A stretch of DNA of 64,000 nt, from assembly GCA_021234155.1 (NCBI GenBank), contig JAJEKV010000006.1, positions 23,499,568-23,563,567 on the forward strand, in the 5' to 3' direction. The stretch's first letter is position 1. Each line of letters starts with the position of its first letter. The position numbers and the translations under genes are program-made. Positions 34,926-44,797 of this stretch are shown here, piece after piece. This DNA comes from Isoetes taiwanensis (Eukaryota > Streptophyta > Lycopodiopsida > Isoetales > Isoetaceae). The notes under the pieces were generated by a model. That model did no database searches, was not told where the DNA came from, and was given only the letters and a program-made list of their open reading frames with translations.

Positions 34926-35757
34926 ATGGGCATAGCAGGTTGTGCCTATCTCCCCCACCAAAAATATGCTAAGAAAGATAAAGAGCCTGATGAATTTGAT
35001 TCTTTGATGAAGAATGCTAAAGTAAGTGTAGATCTGCTCACATTGCTGAGGATTGCACCTTCTTATAGAGAAAAGATACCCAATATGACCAAAGAAGAAC
35101 ATGTCAATCTATCACAAAAACAAGTAGCTCTTACAGGTCACATTGGTGAACAAATGCTTGTACAAAATGAATATGACCCAGGTGCTTTCACATGTGCAGC
35201 TAAGATAGGCAAAAAAGTGCTGCTCAATGGGGGATCTCCTTTAAATGTTATGCCTCATCATGTAATGAGAATGTGTGGTCTGGAAGTTGACAGGAAGGCA
35301 CCTATGATGTTAAAATCTTTCTCATATTCTATTCTATTCTATTCTATTCTATTCTATTCTATTCTCAAATTCAAAAATAAACCTTATAAGCATACTAAGC
35401 AAGGTTCTGATAAATGTTGAGGGAATTGTGGTTGCTGCTAACTTTGTGGTGGTGGCCTTTGAAGGAATGGATGACAAGACAGATATATGTGACCTACTCT
35501 TAGGAAGGAGATGGTTGTCCGCAGTTGATGCCAGACCAATTTGGTCAAAAGGAGAATGTACAATATCAGATGGCAAGAAAACAGTAACCCTTCTAAATAA
35601 GTTAGGTGAGTTTGAGTCTATCAACTTTATTAAAGAAGATCTGTTAGTGCCAAACCTCTTTGATGAGTATGAAATTTCCATTGCTGTCTCAAATGCAAAG
35701 TCAGTGCTAACAGCAAAGGATAATACAACTTCACAAGAAAATTTTGCCTTCTTATAG
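34926..35757 (+). pseudogene. gypsy gag end and protease
   Basis: The segment opens with a gag-pol linker of gypsy type (VSVDLLTLLRIAPSYREKI). The protease follows: VLLNGGSPLNVMP stands where active enzymes have D-G/S-G, so the catalytic aspartate at 35226 is now asparagine. A pure ATTCT repeat of eight units (35326-35365) interrupts the protease and changes frame. The second half continues at 35428 with DLLLGRRWL, the conserved G-R-x-W-L at the protease end. Confidence 0.75.
35326..35365. repeat. (ATTCT)8 microsatellite
   Basis: Eight perfect pentamers inside the protease-coding part of the gypsy relic. Read through, it gives repeated SILFY. Confidence 0.95.
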
Positions 35758-36840
35758 TTTGATGGGGGAGTTTCTTTTTTTTTTTTTTTAAGGGTAAGAA
35801 ATTTTTTGATTAATATAAAATGGTACACGACCTTCTTGTGGGCTCCACAATAGGCCAGATAGGAAGTGTAATAAGCACATGGTCACCAGATAGAAAAAAT
35901 TAATTCAAAAAAACAAGACAGATATCAGCCTAAACGCCAATATATAATGATGTCTCTGTACTCTGTTAACGCATCCTCAATCCTTCCATATAGTAACAGG
36001 AAAATCTGTATCTCTCCACTCTTCTCATTCAGTACTAGGGGGCATGGCCCTCTTCCATCCATTACAGGTACTATGGAAAGTTTGTTGCATCAGCAGAGCC
36101 CTACTATAAATGAAGCTCCAAACCATAAAGCACACGCCCGAAAGATATGTCTAGAACCACAGATTTTTCAGCCTGAAGACCCTGCACAAGAAATGCACTC
36201 TCAAAATTCCCCCGTCTTCTCCTATCTCTAGTACTATAGAAGGTGTAATCCCTTTCCATGAGTATATCTAAGCCACCCTGAAGCGCAACCCGAAGTATTT
36301 CAGCAGAAATTAACATGTGCACTAAGGAGAACTGATCTCCATCTTCCCATAGAGAGGATACTATGAGTGGCGCTCCAAGAGTGTACTTCCAACACAAAGT
36401 TCCCATCACTCCACTTCAACATCCACCTCAACATTCTAAAAAACTAAACATTGCTTCCTCTGCTGCCATTCTGAAAGACAAAAACAGTAGGCTCTTGGCC
36501 AAGGTTGGTAGGATTCACCCCAATACTACATCAAACATGGCTGAATATAAGGCAATTATTGCAGGACTTTAGGAAACTAAGCATATTCGCATAACTAACA
36601 TTGTCATCTTTGGTGATTCTCAATTGGTTTGCAGGAAGATTTCAGGTGAACATCAAGCCAAACAGGAGGAAATGATAATACTCAGAGACCAAACTATGGA
36701 GGAAGTTGCAGGATTCAAGACTTGGGAGCTGCAACATATAACAACGGACCTAAATGCTGAAGCAGATTCCCTTTGCAAAAATGTTCTACTTGAACATTTA
36801 TTTGAGGGAGCGATCAGAGAAGAAGAACTGGAAGAGGAAG
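35758..36840 (+). pseudogene. RNase H domain upstream of RT, interrupted
   Basis: After the protease the sequence reads FDGGVS (35758-35772), is interrupted, and resumes near 36395 as GAPRVYFQ. Then follow NMAEYKAIIAGL (36534), IVIFGDSQLV (36600) and LQHITTDLNAEADSL (36730). This is an RNase H fold with its four acidic residues D, E, D, D all present. The GDSQLV and N.EAD motifs resemble the plant/archaeal-type RNase H that some gypsy (Tat-like) elements acquired. A stop follows AGL. About 100 codons later the RT begins without another domain between them. Confidence 0.7.
35773..36390 (-). mobile_element. inserted segment with poly-T edge, possible retroposed fragment
   Basis: This segment splits the RNase H of the gypsy relic. 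It begins with a run of T at about 35776-35789, then AAGGGTAAGAAATTTTTTGA. That would be a poly-A tail if the segment lies on the minus strand. A minus-strand frame (36409-36104) contains RDYTFYSTR, reminiscent of the endonuclease region of plant L1 elements. The fragment is too short and altered to classify. Confidence 0.4.
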
Positions 36841-36949
36841 ACTTGAAACAATTACATCCCATCCTGATGATCAATGCAAGGAATGAAAAACAGGTAGGGG
36901 AGGTAAAGATAGAAAAAAAAATGGCCAAGAAAGAATTTTGTATGGAGAT

Positions 36950-37186
36950 CTTTTCAAAAAAGAAGATGAAGGTAAAGTCACTCAAATCTTTGAGGAATGG
37001 AAGGATATTTTTGCTTGGGATTACAAACAGCTGGTAGGTGTCCACAGGAAGGTTTATGAATTTGAGATAAGAATTAAGGAAAATGAAAAACCTGTAGTGT
37101 AGAAGTTGAGAAGGATAAATATCGCTTTGCTTGATCTGATAAAAGAAGAACTTTTTAAAATGAAAGATGCAGGTGTCATAGCAGAA

Positions 37187-37187
<1 letters not shown>
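36950..37187 (+). pseudogene. gypsy RT, N-terminal part
   Basis: The plus strand reads IFEEWKDIFAWDYKQLVG, then KLRRINIALLDLIKEEL and MKDAGVIAEI. This is the standard start of a gypsy RT up to the point where the LINE interrupts it. One stop sits before KLRRIN. Confidence 0.75.
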
Positions 37188-37217
<30 letters not shown>

Positions 37218-39722
37218 TTGATATTAACGTCCACGGGGGCCTAAGCAGGCCATGGGACAAAATTACATGTTTGCATATCACAGTGAAATTGTCTTTTTTA
37301 GATAGTCTCCCTCTTGTCTATGTTTTCCAAGAGTTCCTTTACAAATGCACTCACTCCACAAATTGTTGAAGGACAACCAAAGAAAGTAAGGTTGAGCTCG
37401 GTTCAAATGGGAAAAGCGTGTCACGAGGTTCTTGTATTTTGGGCGTGAGGAAGATAACATGTGCTTCATCTTCTATTTCTTGTAGGTCGCATGTGCATAG
37501 GCTCTTCCTTGGGATGCCTTGCCATCTACCTTTCTCAATTAGCAAGCGATGCGAACTCATGCGGATTCTTGCAACAGCCCTAATCATGTTTGGGAACAGT
37601 TTAAGATGGCTCGAGATACAATTGTATTCTATGTTCTACGGTAGGATTGAAATGCGTGATGTAGTATGTGACTTTCTTCTTGCTTGACATAACAAATCTT
37701 TGAAAAGCCCTTTTTTATGCGAACTCTTTATTGTAGTCTACGCTAGTGAAGCCAAGTTTACCAAGCCATGCATTTAACTCCTTAAACCAGCTTTTTATCA
37801 CCTCTGTCGCATTTCGGATGAATAGAGCTCTTGATTCTTTGAATGTATTAAAAGTGGTCTCATTGACTACTTTCTTGTACAAGAAATCCAGGTGTTACGT
37901 GCATTGCCAAAACTTCTATGGGGTAGCAGCCGCTTTCAAAAACATAATCTCATAAGGTGTAGGCGTTTGGCGCCAAAAAAGACATATGCATGAATGCTTT
38001 ACGTATGCTTTCTAGTTCTTGCCATTTGGATTTAGCAAGGGAGGGCCCCCATTTCACATGCGTATAGCATTACGAGTGTGACGATTGCATCAAACAATTT
38101 GTTTTTAGAGGCCATGCGCCAAATGCTTGCCCGTTTACATTGGTTTACCATACCATAGAATGCTTTATAGAATTTGCTTTGCTATCGCGAGTCCACGCCG
38201 GTGGTCCATGGTCTCCGATTTGCATGTACTTCATGGCCCTAGATATTTGTATGATTCCACGCTCAATAATCTGTCCATCATATGTTAGAGATGGGTCCCC
38301 TTCGGCACATTACCTTTGTTTTGAATGATTAACATAGAGGCCAAGCTGTGGCGAGAAATCTTTAAAGCGTATCTAATTGCATTTGAAGGTGGATTTCTTG
38401 GTGAGTGGGTCGCTAGTAAGAGGTCGTCGGCATATAGTAGCAGGATTATGAGATCATGATGAAGTTGGAAAAAAGTTGCATCCTATTTGTCTTGAGAAGG
38501 TCTTCAAAGCTGGTCTAATATACGGTCCAGAATAGAGTGGGCGAGAGCGGGCAGCCTTGTTTAACTCAATGTCAGCGATTATAGTCTCGATAGTCTGTTG
38601 GTGTGCTGATTTTGCCTCTTACTCTTTCATATAATGCGCCTATGCCTACAACCCATGCTTACGGAACTCCAATTTGTTGGAGTCACGTTAATTAACTTGG
38701 CGTGGGACCGTATCAAATGCTTTCGCAAAGTCTATGAAGCAGCAAAAAAGCTTCTTACCATGTGCTTTAGAATCTTCTACCAATGCTCGGAGAGTGAGAA
38801 GATGATCTAGTGTGGAGTATTTGGGGGGGAATCCAGCTTGTCCATGAGCTCTAATGTTTTGTGCCTCAGCCCATGTGGAGAGTTTTCCATCAAAAATTTT
38901 TCCAAACAGTTTTGCTAATACGGGGCTGATCATTAAAGTTCGATAATTACCTGGTTCATAAGCATCTCCCTTCTTGTGGATGGGATGTATCAGGCTCGTG
39001 ATCCAAACATATGGGAATCCATCAACAATGGCTTGATTGAACAAGTCGGTGATAACCGTTGCAAGTTCTTCCCCACCAGCTTTTATGTATTCTGCAATCA
39101 GACCATCAATGTCACATGCTTTTCCATTGGCTAGATCACTAATTCCCTTTTGCACTTCACCCACTTCTATGCAAAAATGGGTAGCATCAGTTGGTGGCAG
39201 GTCTAGTTTGTTCACTCCTTTAAAATAAAGGTGCATCGCATAAGTTTTCCAGACATGGAGGTCAGTTAGGCAAAGTTGTTGCTTGGGTGGAGACAGGCCA
39301 TGCCAAAATCTCTTGGGTTGCTGCAGCAACTCTTTGGCCAGTTCTGCTTGTTTATTTTGCTTCCATATCCGCTTCTTGGATTTGACCAAACGTCTATATG
39401 CTTTTAGACCAATTGAAGTGTTTGCTATTTTCCTGGCTTCTTTAAGTTCTTTATCATACCAACCATTTCTGGGTTGTGTAGCAGCAGCAGAGCGTCTGGG
39501 GCCATAGATGTTATATGCACTTTTCACCAGCAACCTGTTAAGAGCCAATGCTCTTGCATTTATGCTGGTATGCTGCAGAATGGTGGGCAGCCCTTCTTTA
39601 ATGGCTTCATAAAATCCTTCATCCTTGGCAGCATTGTATCTTGGTTTCCTGAAAATAGTGTTTTGCTTGGCTTCCCTACAAGCCTCAATAGCAAAGCAGA
39701 GCGGTGCATGGTCTGATTCTGG
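37188..39722 (-). mobile_element. 5'-truncated LINE with (ATT)n tail
   Basis: A non-LTR retrotransposon on the minus strand. Its 5' end (39716-39700) retains SDHAPL, the last motif of an APE-type endonuclease, so it is truncated inside that domain. 39548-38688 is an open RT frame including WYDKELKEARK, NGKACDIDGL, KGDAYEPGNYRTLMISP, AHGQAGF and CCFIDFAKAFDTVPR. After shifts the QGCPLSP motif near 38550 and YADD (38434-38423) remain. The 3' end is an (ATT)n run at 37190-37219. Flanking GCAGAAATAGT (left) and GCTGAAAGTG (right) could be an imperfect target duplication. The clade is not certain; a simple-repeat tail rather than poly-A points away from ordinary L1. Confidence 0.8.
37190..37219. 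repeat. (TAA)n / (ATT)n tail of the LINE
   Basis: About ten TAA trimers at the 3' end of the minus-strand LINE. Confidence 0.9.
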
Positions 39723-40600
39723 CTGAAAGTGAATCCTGATTGGTTGTCATGCATTGTGCTAGTTGAAAAAAAGAACAAGACAATAAGGATTTGCATTGAT
39801 TATAGAGACCTGAATAAGTCTACTGTAAAAGATTGCTACCCCTTACCTTTTTGGGAACAAGTTTTACATGCTGTTGCTGGAAAAGAAATCTACTCATTCT
39901 TGAATGGTTTTTTAGGATTTAATCAAATTAGCATCAAGGAGGAAGATCAGCCTAAGACAGCATTTATTACACCCCTGGGCACCTTTGCTATGAAGAGGAT
40001 GCCTTTTGGCCTAATGAATGCTTCAGCTACATTTCAGAGAGCAATGGATTCCATATTCAAAGAAATGCCTTCACATTTGTTCAAAGTTTTTTTAGATGAA
40101 CTTTGCTTGGGAACTGGTATGAATGATCATTTGAATTATCTGATCAAACTTTTTACTATGTGCAAAAAAGAGGAGTAATCCTAAATCCCAAGAAATGCAT
40201 GTTTTTATGCTCCAAAGGATCTGTTGGGGCATGAGATATCAAAAGGAGGTATTCAAGTTGCTGAAAGTAAAGTACAGGCTTTGAAAAGGCTCACACCACC
40301 TAAAACCATCAAGCAGGTAAAAAGCTTTTTAGGAATGACAAGTTTCCTCAAGATGTACGTGCCACATGTTTCTTATACAGTCAATCCAATCACAGATCTG
40401 ACAAAGATAAAAAAGTTCACAAAGCAAGAAAGCAAGCATATTCCTATAAATTGGAATGACTCTTGTCAAGACGTTTTTGACAAGAGTCCAGACATACAAC
40501 TTGAGTGTGAAAGTAATCAAAACATTTGAAGATCCTGGTGCTTATCTTCCTTATGCTCTCTTCAAACATGAGGACCAAGAAGGTTTAGAAGAAGGTGAAA
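39723..40600 (+). pseudogene. gypsy RT, C-terminal part
   Basis: It resumes after the LINE with WLSCIVLVEKKN.TIRICIDYRDLNKS and YPLPFWEQVL, then NGFLGFNQI, FAMKRMPFGL and SATFQRAM. Two catalytic sites are lost: the aspartate of DGF is asparagine, and the YxDD box reads FLDE at about 40093. The thumb continues at 40224 with GHEISKGGIQV and VKSFLGMTSF.KMYVPH. The frame then runs out after NWNDSCQDVF and, within about 130 bases, meets integrase sequence, so there is no gypsy RNase H between them. Confidence 0.8.
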
Positions 40601-40609
40601 ACAATGTGA

Positions 40610-41932
40610 TTGCATGAAAGAAGCAGATTGGCAGGAAGAAATAAAAAAAAGTACCTGGAATTTAGAGAGCTGCCTCAAGAACTAAATGCCAGCCAGCAAA
40701 GAAGATTCAAGGAAAAATGCAGCAAATTTAGACTTATAAATGACATCTTGTGCAGGGTTGACAAAGAAGGAGTACTGATGAGGTGTGTGGACAAGGAGGA
40801 GACAGATTTGGTAATGGAGGCTTGTCATGATGAAGTATGTGGAGGACATTATACAGCTGACACAATTGCTAAGAAAATAATAAGGTCTGGATACTTCTGG
40901 CCTACTCTTCACAAGGATTTTTATGAGAAAATTAGGAGTTTCCACAAGTGCCAAATATTTGGCAAAAGAATTCTGCAACCTGCACCTCTCACAGCTATAA
41001 CTTCACCTGGACCATTCCAAGTGCGGGGTTTGGATTTCATTGGTCCTATAGATCCTTCCTCTTCTACTCAACATGAATATGTGCTTGTTGCAACAGATTA
41101 TTTTACAAAATGGGTTGAGGCAACACCTCTGAGGCAAGCTAATGCCTTAACCACAACAATATTTTTAGCCTTAACCACAACAATATTTTTACATGAGAAT
41201 ATATGTGCCAGGTTTGGTATTCCATTTAAGCTGATATTTTATAGGGGCAGTCAATTCATTAATGAAGTTATTGCAACTTTGCTAACCACACTTAAGGTGA
41301 AGCATGTGAAAAGTTTCTCTTATTATTCTCAGTGGAATGGTCAGGCAGAATCCACCAACAAAGTACTCAAGTCAATTCTGCAGAAGACCATAAAGATTTC
41401 CAAAAGGGATTGGCATGTTAAATTACATGATGCATTGTGGGCCTACGGAACTACAGTCAAAACAGCTACCAGGCACACACCTTTCAGCTTGGTGTATGGG
41501 AAAGAATCAGTTGTTCCAGTGCAGCTTGAGTTACCATCTTTGAGACTGGCATATAAGAATAACTTGGAAATGGAAGAGGCACTCAAAGATCGATTTGCCA
41601 GGTTGCTGCAGTAAAAGAAATATAGGTTTGAAGCTGAGAATGCTATTCTATTGAAGAAGGCAAAGGATATAGTAGCATTTAAGGCTGCTCATAAACTTCA
41701 AGGCACCCTCAAGAATGGTGAGCTAGTGCTGAAGTGGAATAAGGCCAAAGAGAAAATAACCAGCAAGTTTGAAAATTTGTGGGAAGGACCATTTGAAGTC
41801 ATTGGCACAGCAGGCAAAGATTCCTATTGGTTAAGATCACTAACTGATGATAATGAACTGCTCAACACTGTCAATATTCTACATCTCAAGAGGTATTGGC
41901 AACAACATGTTGCCTTGATTTTATTTGAGTAA
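40610..41932 (+). pseudogene. gypsy integrase
   Basis: An open frame of 334 codons followed after one stop by 93 more. The zinc-binding part is HDEVCGGHYTADTIAKKI..., ending SFHKCQ where active enzymes have C..C, so one cysteine is lost. The catalytic core has LDFIGPI (first D present), FYRGSQF (second D changed to Y) and NGQAESTNK (E present). A 24-base unit at 41144-41191 is duplicated in tandem and repeats ALTTTIFL. The C-terminal part has WHVKLHDALWAYGTTVKTA, SLVYGKESVVPVQLELPS and, after the stop at 41612, FENLWEGPFEVI and ILHLKRYW. No chromodomain follows. Confidence 0.85.
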
Positions 41933-43707
41933 GCATACTTTAGAATTAGTTAGTAGTTTGCTTTAGGTTTGTACTTGTTCCATTAGATTAGTTTCTTTTT
42001 TGAAGTTTGGATAGGTTAAGTAGTGAACAGTCTCAAAGATTAGCTTATTTTAGTCAAGTCAGGTTGATTTCAAGTAAAAAGACTAAGCAATGCTTCAAGT
42101 GTTTGCAGAAGAGCCGGATCAAAGATCATCTAAGAGCAGGATGCGAGGTGTGAAGCTTAACTAGCACACATTTCCATGCAGGAGCATCTGATATGCATTT
42201 TGTCATACATCACTTCTACCCACCTTCAACACATTGCATTGTTCACATTTGCCCTCACTATCCATCTTATTAAAGTTGCGGACATCCTTGCCATAACGGC
42301 AACTCCAGTTGAGTTCTAACATTCACTTGTCATGCAGCTTCACCAGCCATTCCACTACCATCCTTTATTAAGTTGATCAATCCTTCTTCACATAAAGTTT
42401 TCATGTTGCCTATCACCTTCCCATATAAGGCAACTATCTGAAGAGAAAGGAGAATTTTTTTAGCTCCAAGGTGCTGGCAGACCATCCTGCTTCCTTTTTT
42501 TAGCATGATGCTGCCATGACATGGCAGCATAGAAGAGCATTGCACACAGCAACATTTTGACTTGAGCATTTGAGTAGGTAATTGCAGATCTGATGACTTT
42601 GATCCCTGAAGATCACAAGAAAGCAGAAGACCAAGGTGAAGACATTCATGAAGGATCACACGAACATGCTAGGAAAGGAGATTCAAGCAAAGCAATTTGA
42701 AGTTTGGAAGACCCCGTAAGTTGACTTGGTATGTGATTTGATTTTGAGTTTCTGACATGACTTTTCCACATTACCCATCTCTAAAGCTCTTCACCTCTTC
42801 TCCTATGCCAAACATTCCACTTGCCTCAAATTCCATGCCCTACCTTCATTCCTCATAGCAAGTTTGGCAAAAAAACTTTTTTTTGTCAAAACATGTCATT
42901 CATACTTCACCAGGGTAATAAAGAGTGGCTAAAATTCACCAAATGGCGATTTTTTAGACCTTTTGTCAAATTTCATGGCTAAAGTTTATAAAGGCAATTT
43001 TTTTAGAAAAAAGTATAATTTAGCCACTTTAAAAGGGGGTAAATTCTGAACGCTTAGAGTTTAGCCGGGATTGTTTGCTGCATGGTGTACTGAATCGCCT
43101 TCTCTAAAGTTGATTAGGAGAACCCTGATCAATTCAAATAGCCATGCCAATTCTATCCAGGGACCTCTTTCATTTAGGAATTGTCATTAGCTACCTCAAT
43201 CATATTTTGAATTTGTATCTATAAGTGGTTTAGGTTAAATGCTATGAAGAATGTTATATGATGCGCATTTTAAGCTTTAAATAGTAATGTTCTCTTCTTG
43301 CAATTGTTGACCCTAAAGTGCTTCATCACCAAATTCCATTTGACCCCAACTTAAACATGCATGTTCCTTCAAAAGGATATTGTTTGTTCCTTATGAATTG
43401 TACTTTGAACAACTTCGTTATCATTTTGTAAAAGAAGCATATTGAATCAATGTCATTCATGTACTAATCAGTGCTCAAAGTTTGAAGTTAAATAGTTGCA
43501 CTAGAAAAATTCGCCAACATCATAATTTCATGTCATATAAATTTTATATTTTAGCAAAGTGGGAAGATAAGTAAAGGGCTTTATTTTATCAAATTCCGCC
43601 AAGAAAAAATCTAAGAACTTTTGTTTTTCATAGGTTTAGCCAATCTTAATTTGAATAGAAAAATATTTAGGGCTGTTAAAATTTACCCTGATACTTCACA
43701 CATCCAT
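41933..43707. other. downstream of the gypsy relic, no gene recognised
   Basis: AT-rich. AAAAGGGGGT at about 43031 resembles a polypurine tract, but no matching LTR was found. A minus-strand frame of 109 codons (42659-42330) has no known motifs. Confidence 0.35.
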
Positions 43708-43859
43708 TGTTGAGAAATGAGACTCCTTTGATTGGATGGACAGGCTAGGGATCGAACCCAAGACCTCTTGCTTACAAGCCAAGTACTCTACCACTGAGCT
43801 ACAAACCCATTGAGTCATTCTTCATGTGTACCCATTATATATACTCCAACATTCCAACA
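43708..43859 (-). repeat. TRIM 3' LTR with tRNA-like core (UGU loop)
   Basis: On the minus strand the core TAGCTCAGTGGTAGAG is an A box with D-arm, CTTGTAA is the anticodon loop (UGU), and GGGTTCGATCCC is a perfect B box. The T-arm pairs; the acceptor stem does not. This copy lacks the 25 bases that in the other LTR carry a second D-arm-like stretch. Confidence 0.75.
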
Positions 43860-44057
43860 TTCTCCCTTAATAAGCACACCACTCCATTCCAGCCTTCACC
43901 ACAATCCACATGCTCGCCTCCTCGGGCAACTCCACCACTGCGGGAGTTGGGCTTTCACTAGCCAAGCTTTGCTCATTCTCACCCCTACACCACTGGAGAC
44001 TATCCCGGTGCGGTTAAACACCCTCTACTTGGGACCATGGCTTTGATAATGATAACA

Positions 44058-44234
44058 TGTTGAGAAATGAGCCTCTTTTGATTGGGCAGACAGGCTGGGG
44101 ATCGAACCCAAGACCTCTTGCTTGCAAGCCAAGTACTCTATCACTGAGCTACCGGCCCATTGATGGGCTTTTGGTACTCTTCCACTGAGTCATTCTTCAT
44201 GTGTGCCCATTACACATACTCCAACATTCCAACA
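44058..44234 (-). repeat. TRIM 5' LTR with tRNA-like core (UGC loop)
   Basis: On the minus strand it holds TAGCTCAGTGATAGAG (A box), the anticodon loop CTTGCAA (UGC) and GGGTTCGATCCC (B box). Upstream, ACTCAGTGGAAGAGTACC repeats the D-arm pattern, so the 5' part of the tRNA-like unit is partly duplicated in this copy. The acceptor ends GGGCCGG and CCTGTCT do not pair, so a mature tRNA is unlikely. Confidence 0.75.
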
Positions 44235-44777
44235 TGTGAATATATATTGTCATGCCATATGATCTATGGTTTATTTTTTTTTTAACAAAGCAACAGCTCC
44301 AACAGCTCGACAATGTCGATGTCATGCAATAATATCGGCTAATGATCAAAATAAAAGTGGGCACGAAAAAAACTAACATGACTATGTGATCGAGGTCGAA
44401 GCAGCAGATTGAAGAGCCGACTAGCAAATTGCTGCAGACGGATTGAACAGATCGGAGATGGATTGGTGCAGACAGATAAAGTGAAGTCGAAATAAAAGCA
44501 GGCTGCTGTTGGAATTGCCGACAGAATTCAGATCGGGTTGTGGAACCCGGATTGGGTTGTTGGTTGCTTTGTGGGATTGTCAGTAGATCCCAGATTGGTC
44601 ATCCTTGTGGAAGACCTATTCACCTTTGCTCTGATCATTGGATCCTGCTGCAGGTGCTACAGCTTGCTTGTCTTGTGTTGATATCGTCAGAGAAGGAAAT
44701 GATTTTCTAAGAAGGAGCTTTTATCTGGTAAGTCCAAGAATAGATTGGGTTTCTTTTGTTGCCTTGGATTCTAATAG

Positions 44778-44790
44778 TAGTATCAAAGCT
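44778..44790 (+). other. copia primer binding site candidate
   Basis: AGTATCAAAGCTA lies 8 bases before the gag ATG at 44798 and resembles the tRNA-Met primer site GGTATCAGAGC. The upstream LTR would have to end just before it; a TGTTGGAATTGCC at 44514 could be part of that LTR, but no second copy was seen. Confidence 0.45.
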
Positions 44791-44797
44791 ATAAATT

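Larger units (their letters stand above)
34926..41932 (+). mobile_element. Ty3/gypsy relic with RNase H before RT, LINE nested inside
   Basis: Plus-strand remnants in the order gag end/protease, RNase H, RT, integrase. Two foreign segments interrupt it: about 35773-36390 inside the RNase H, and a LINE at about 37188-39722 inside the RT. Every enzyme carries stops or lost catalytic residues. I could not identify LTRs, primer site or polypurine tract, so the outer limits are those of the coding remnants only. The usual gypsy RNase H between RT and integrase is missing. Confidence 0.8.
43708..44234 (-). mobile_element. 527-bp TRIM with tRNA-like LTRs
   Basis: A miniature LTR retrotransposon read on the minus strand. 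Two direct terminal repeats, 44058-44234 (177 bp) and 43708-43859 (152 bp), both run TGTTGGAATGTTGGAGTA...TTTCTCAACA, the classical TG...CA form. They differ by one 25-base indel and scattered substitutions. Nine bases inside the 5' repeat is TATCAAAGCCATGG (44048-44035), close to the tRNA-Met primer site consensus of plant elements. Directly before the 3' repeat is TTAAGGGAGA, a polypurine tract. The internal part is only 198 bp and non-coding. No target duplication is obvious (TCCAT versus TGTGA). Confidence 0.75.

Noticed and set aside
36653..37234. 193-codon minus-strand frame
   Set aside because: It is antisense to the gypsy RNase H/RT and starts in the (TAA)n repeat, giving a tyrosine run.
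43025..43060. AAAAGGGGGT as the polypurine tract of the gypsy relic
   Set aside because: No TG-initiated repeat follows it, and no second copy was found before 34.9 kb.
43740..43812. Functional tRNA-Thr (UGU) gene on the minus strand
   Set aside because: A and B boxes and the T-arm are good, but the acceptor ends do not pair, the anticodon stem has a G-G mismatch, and the same unit recurs inside a second flanking repeat. It is better explained as part of the TRIM LTR.
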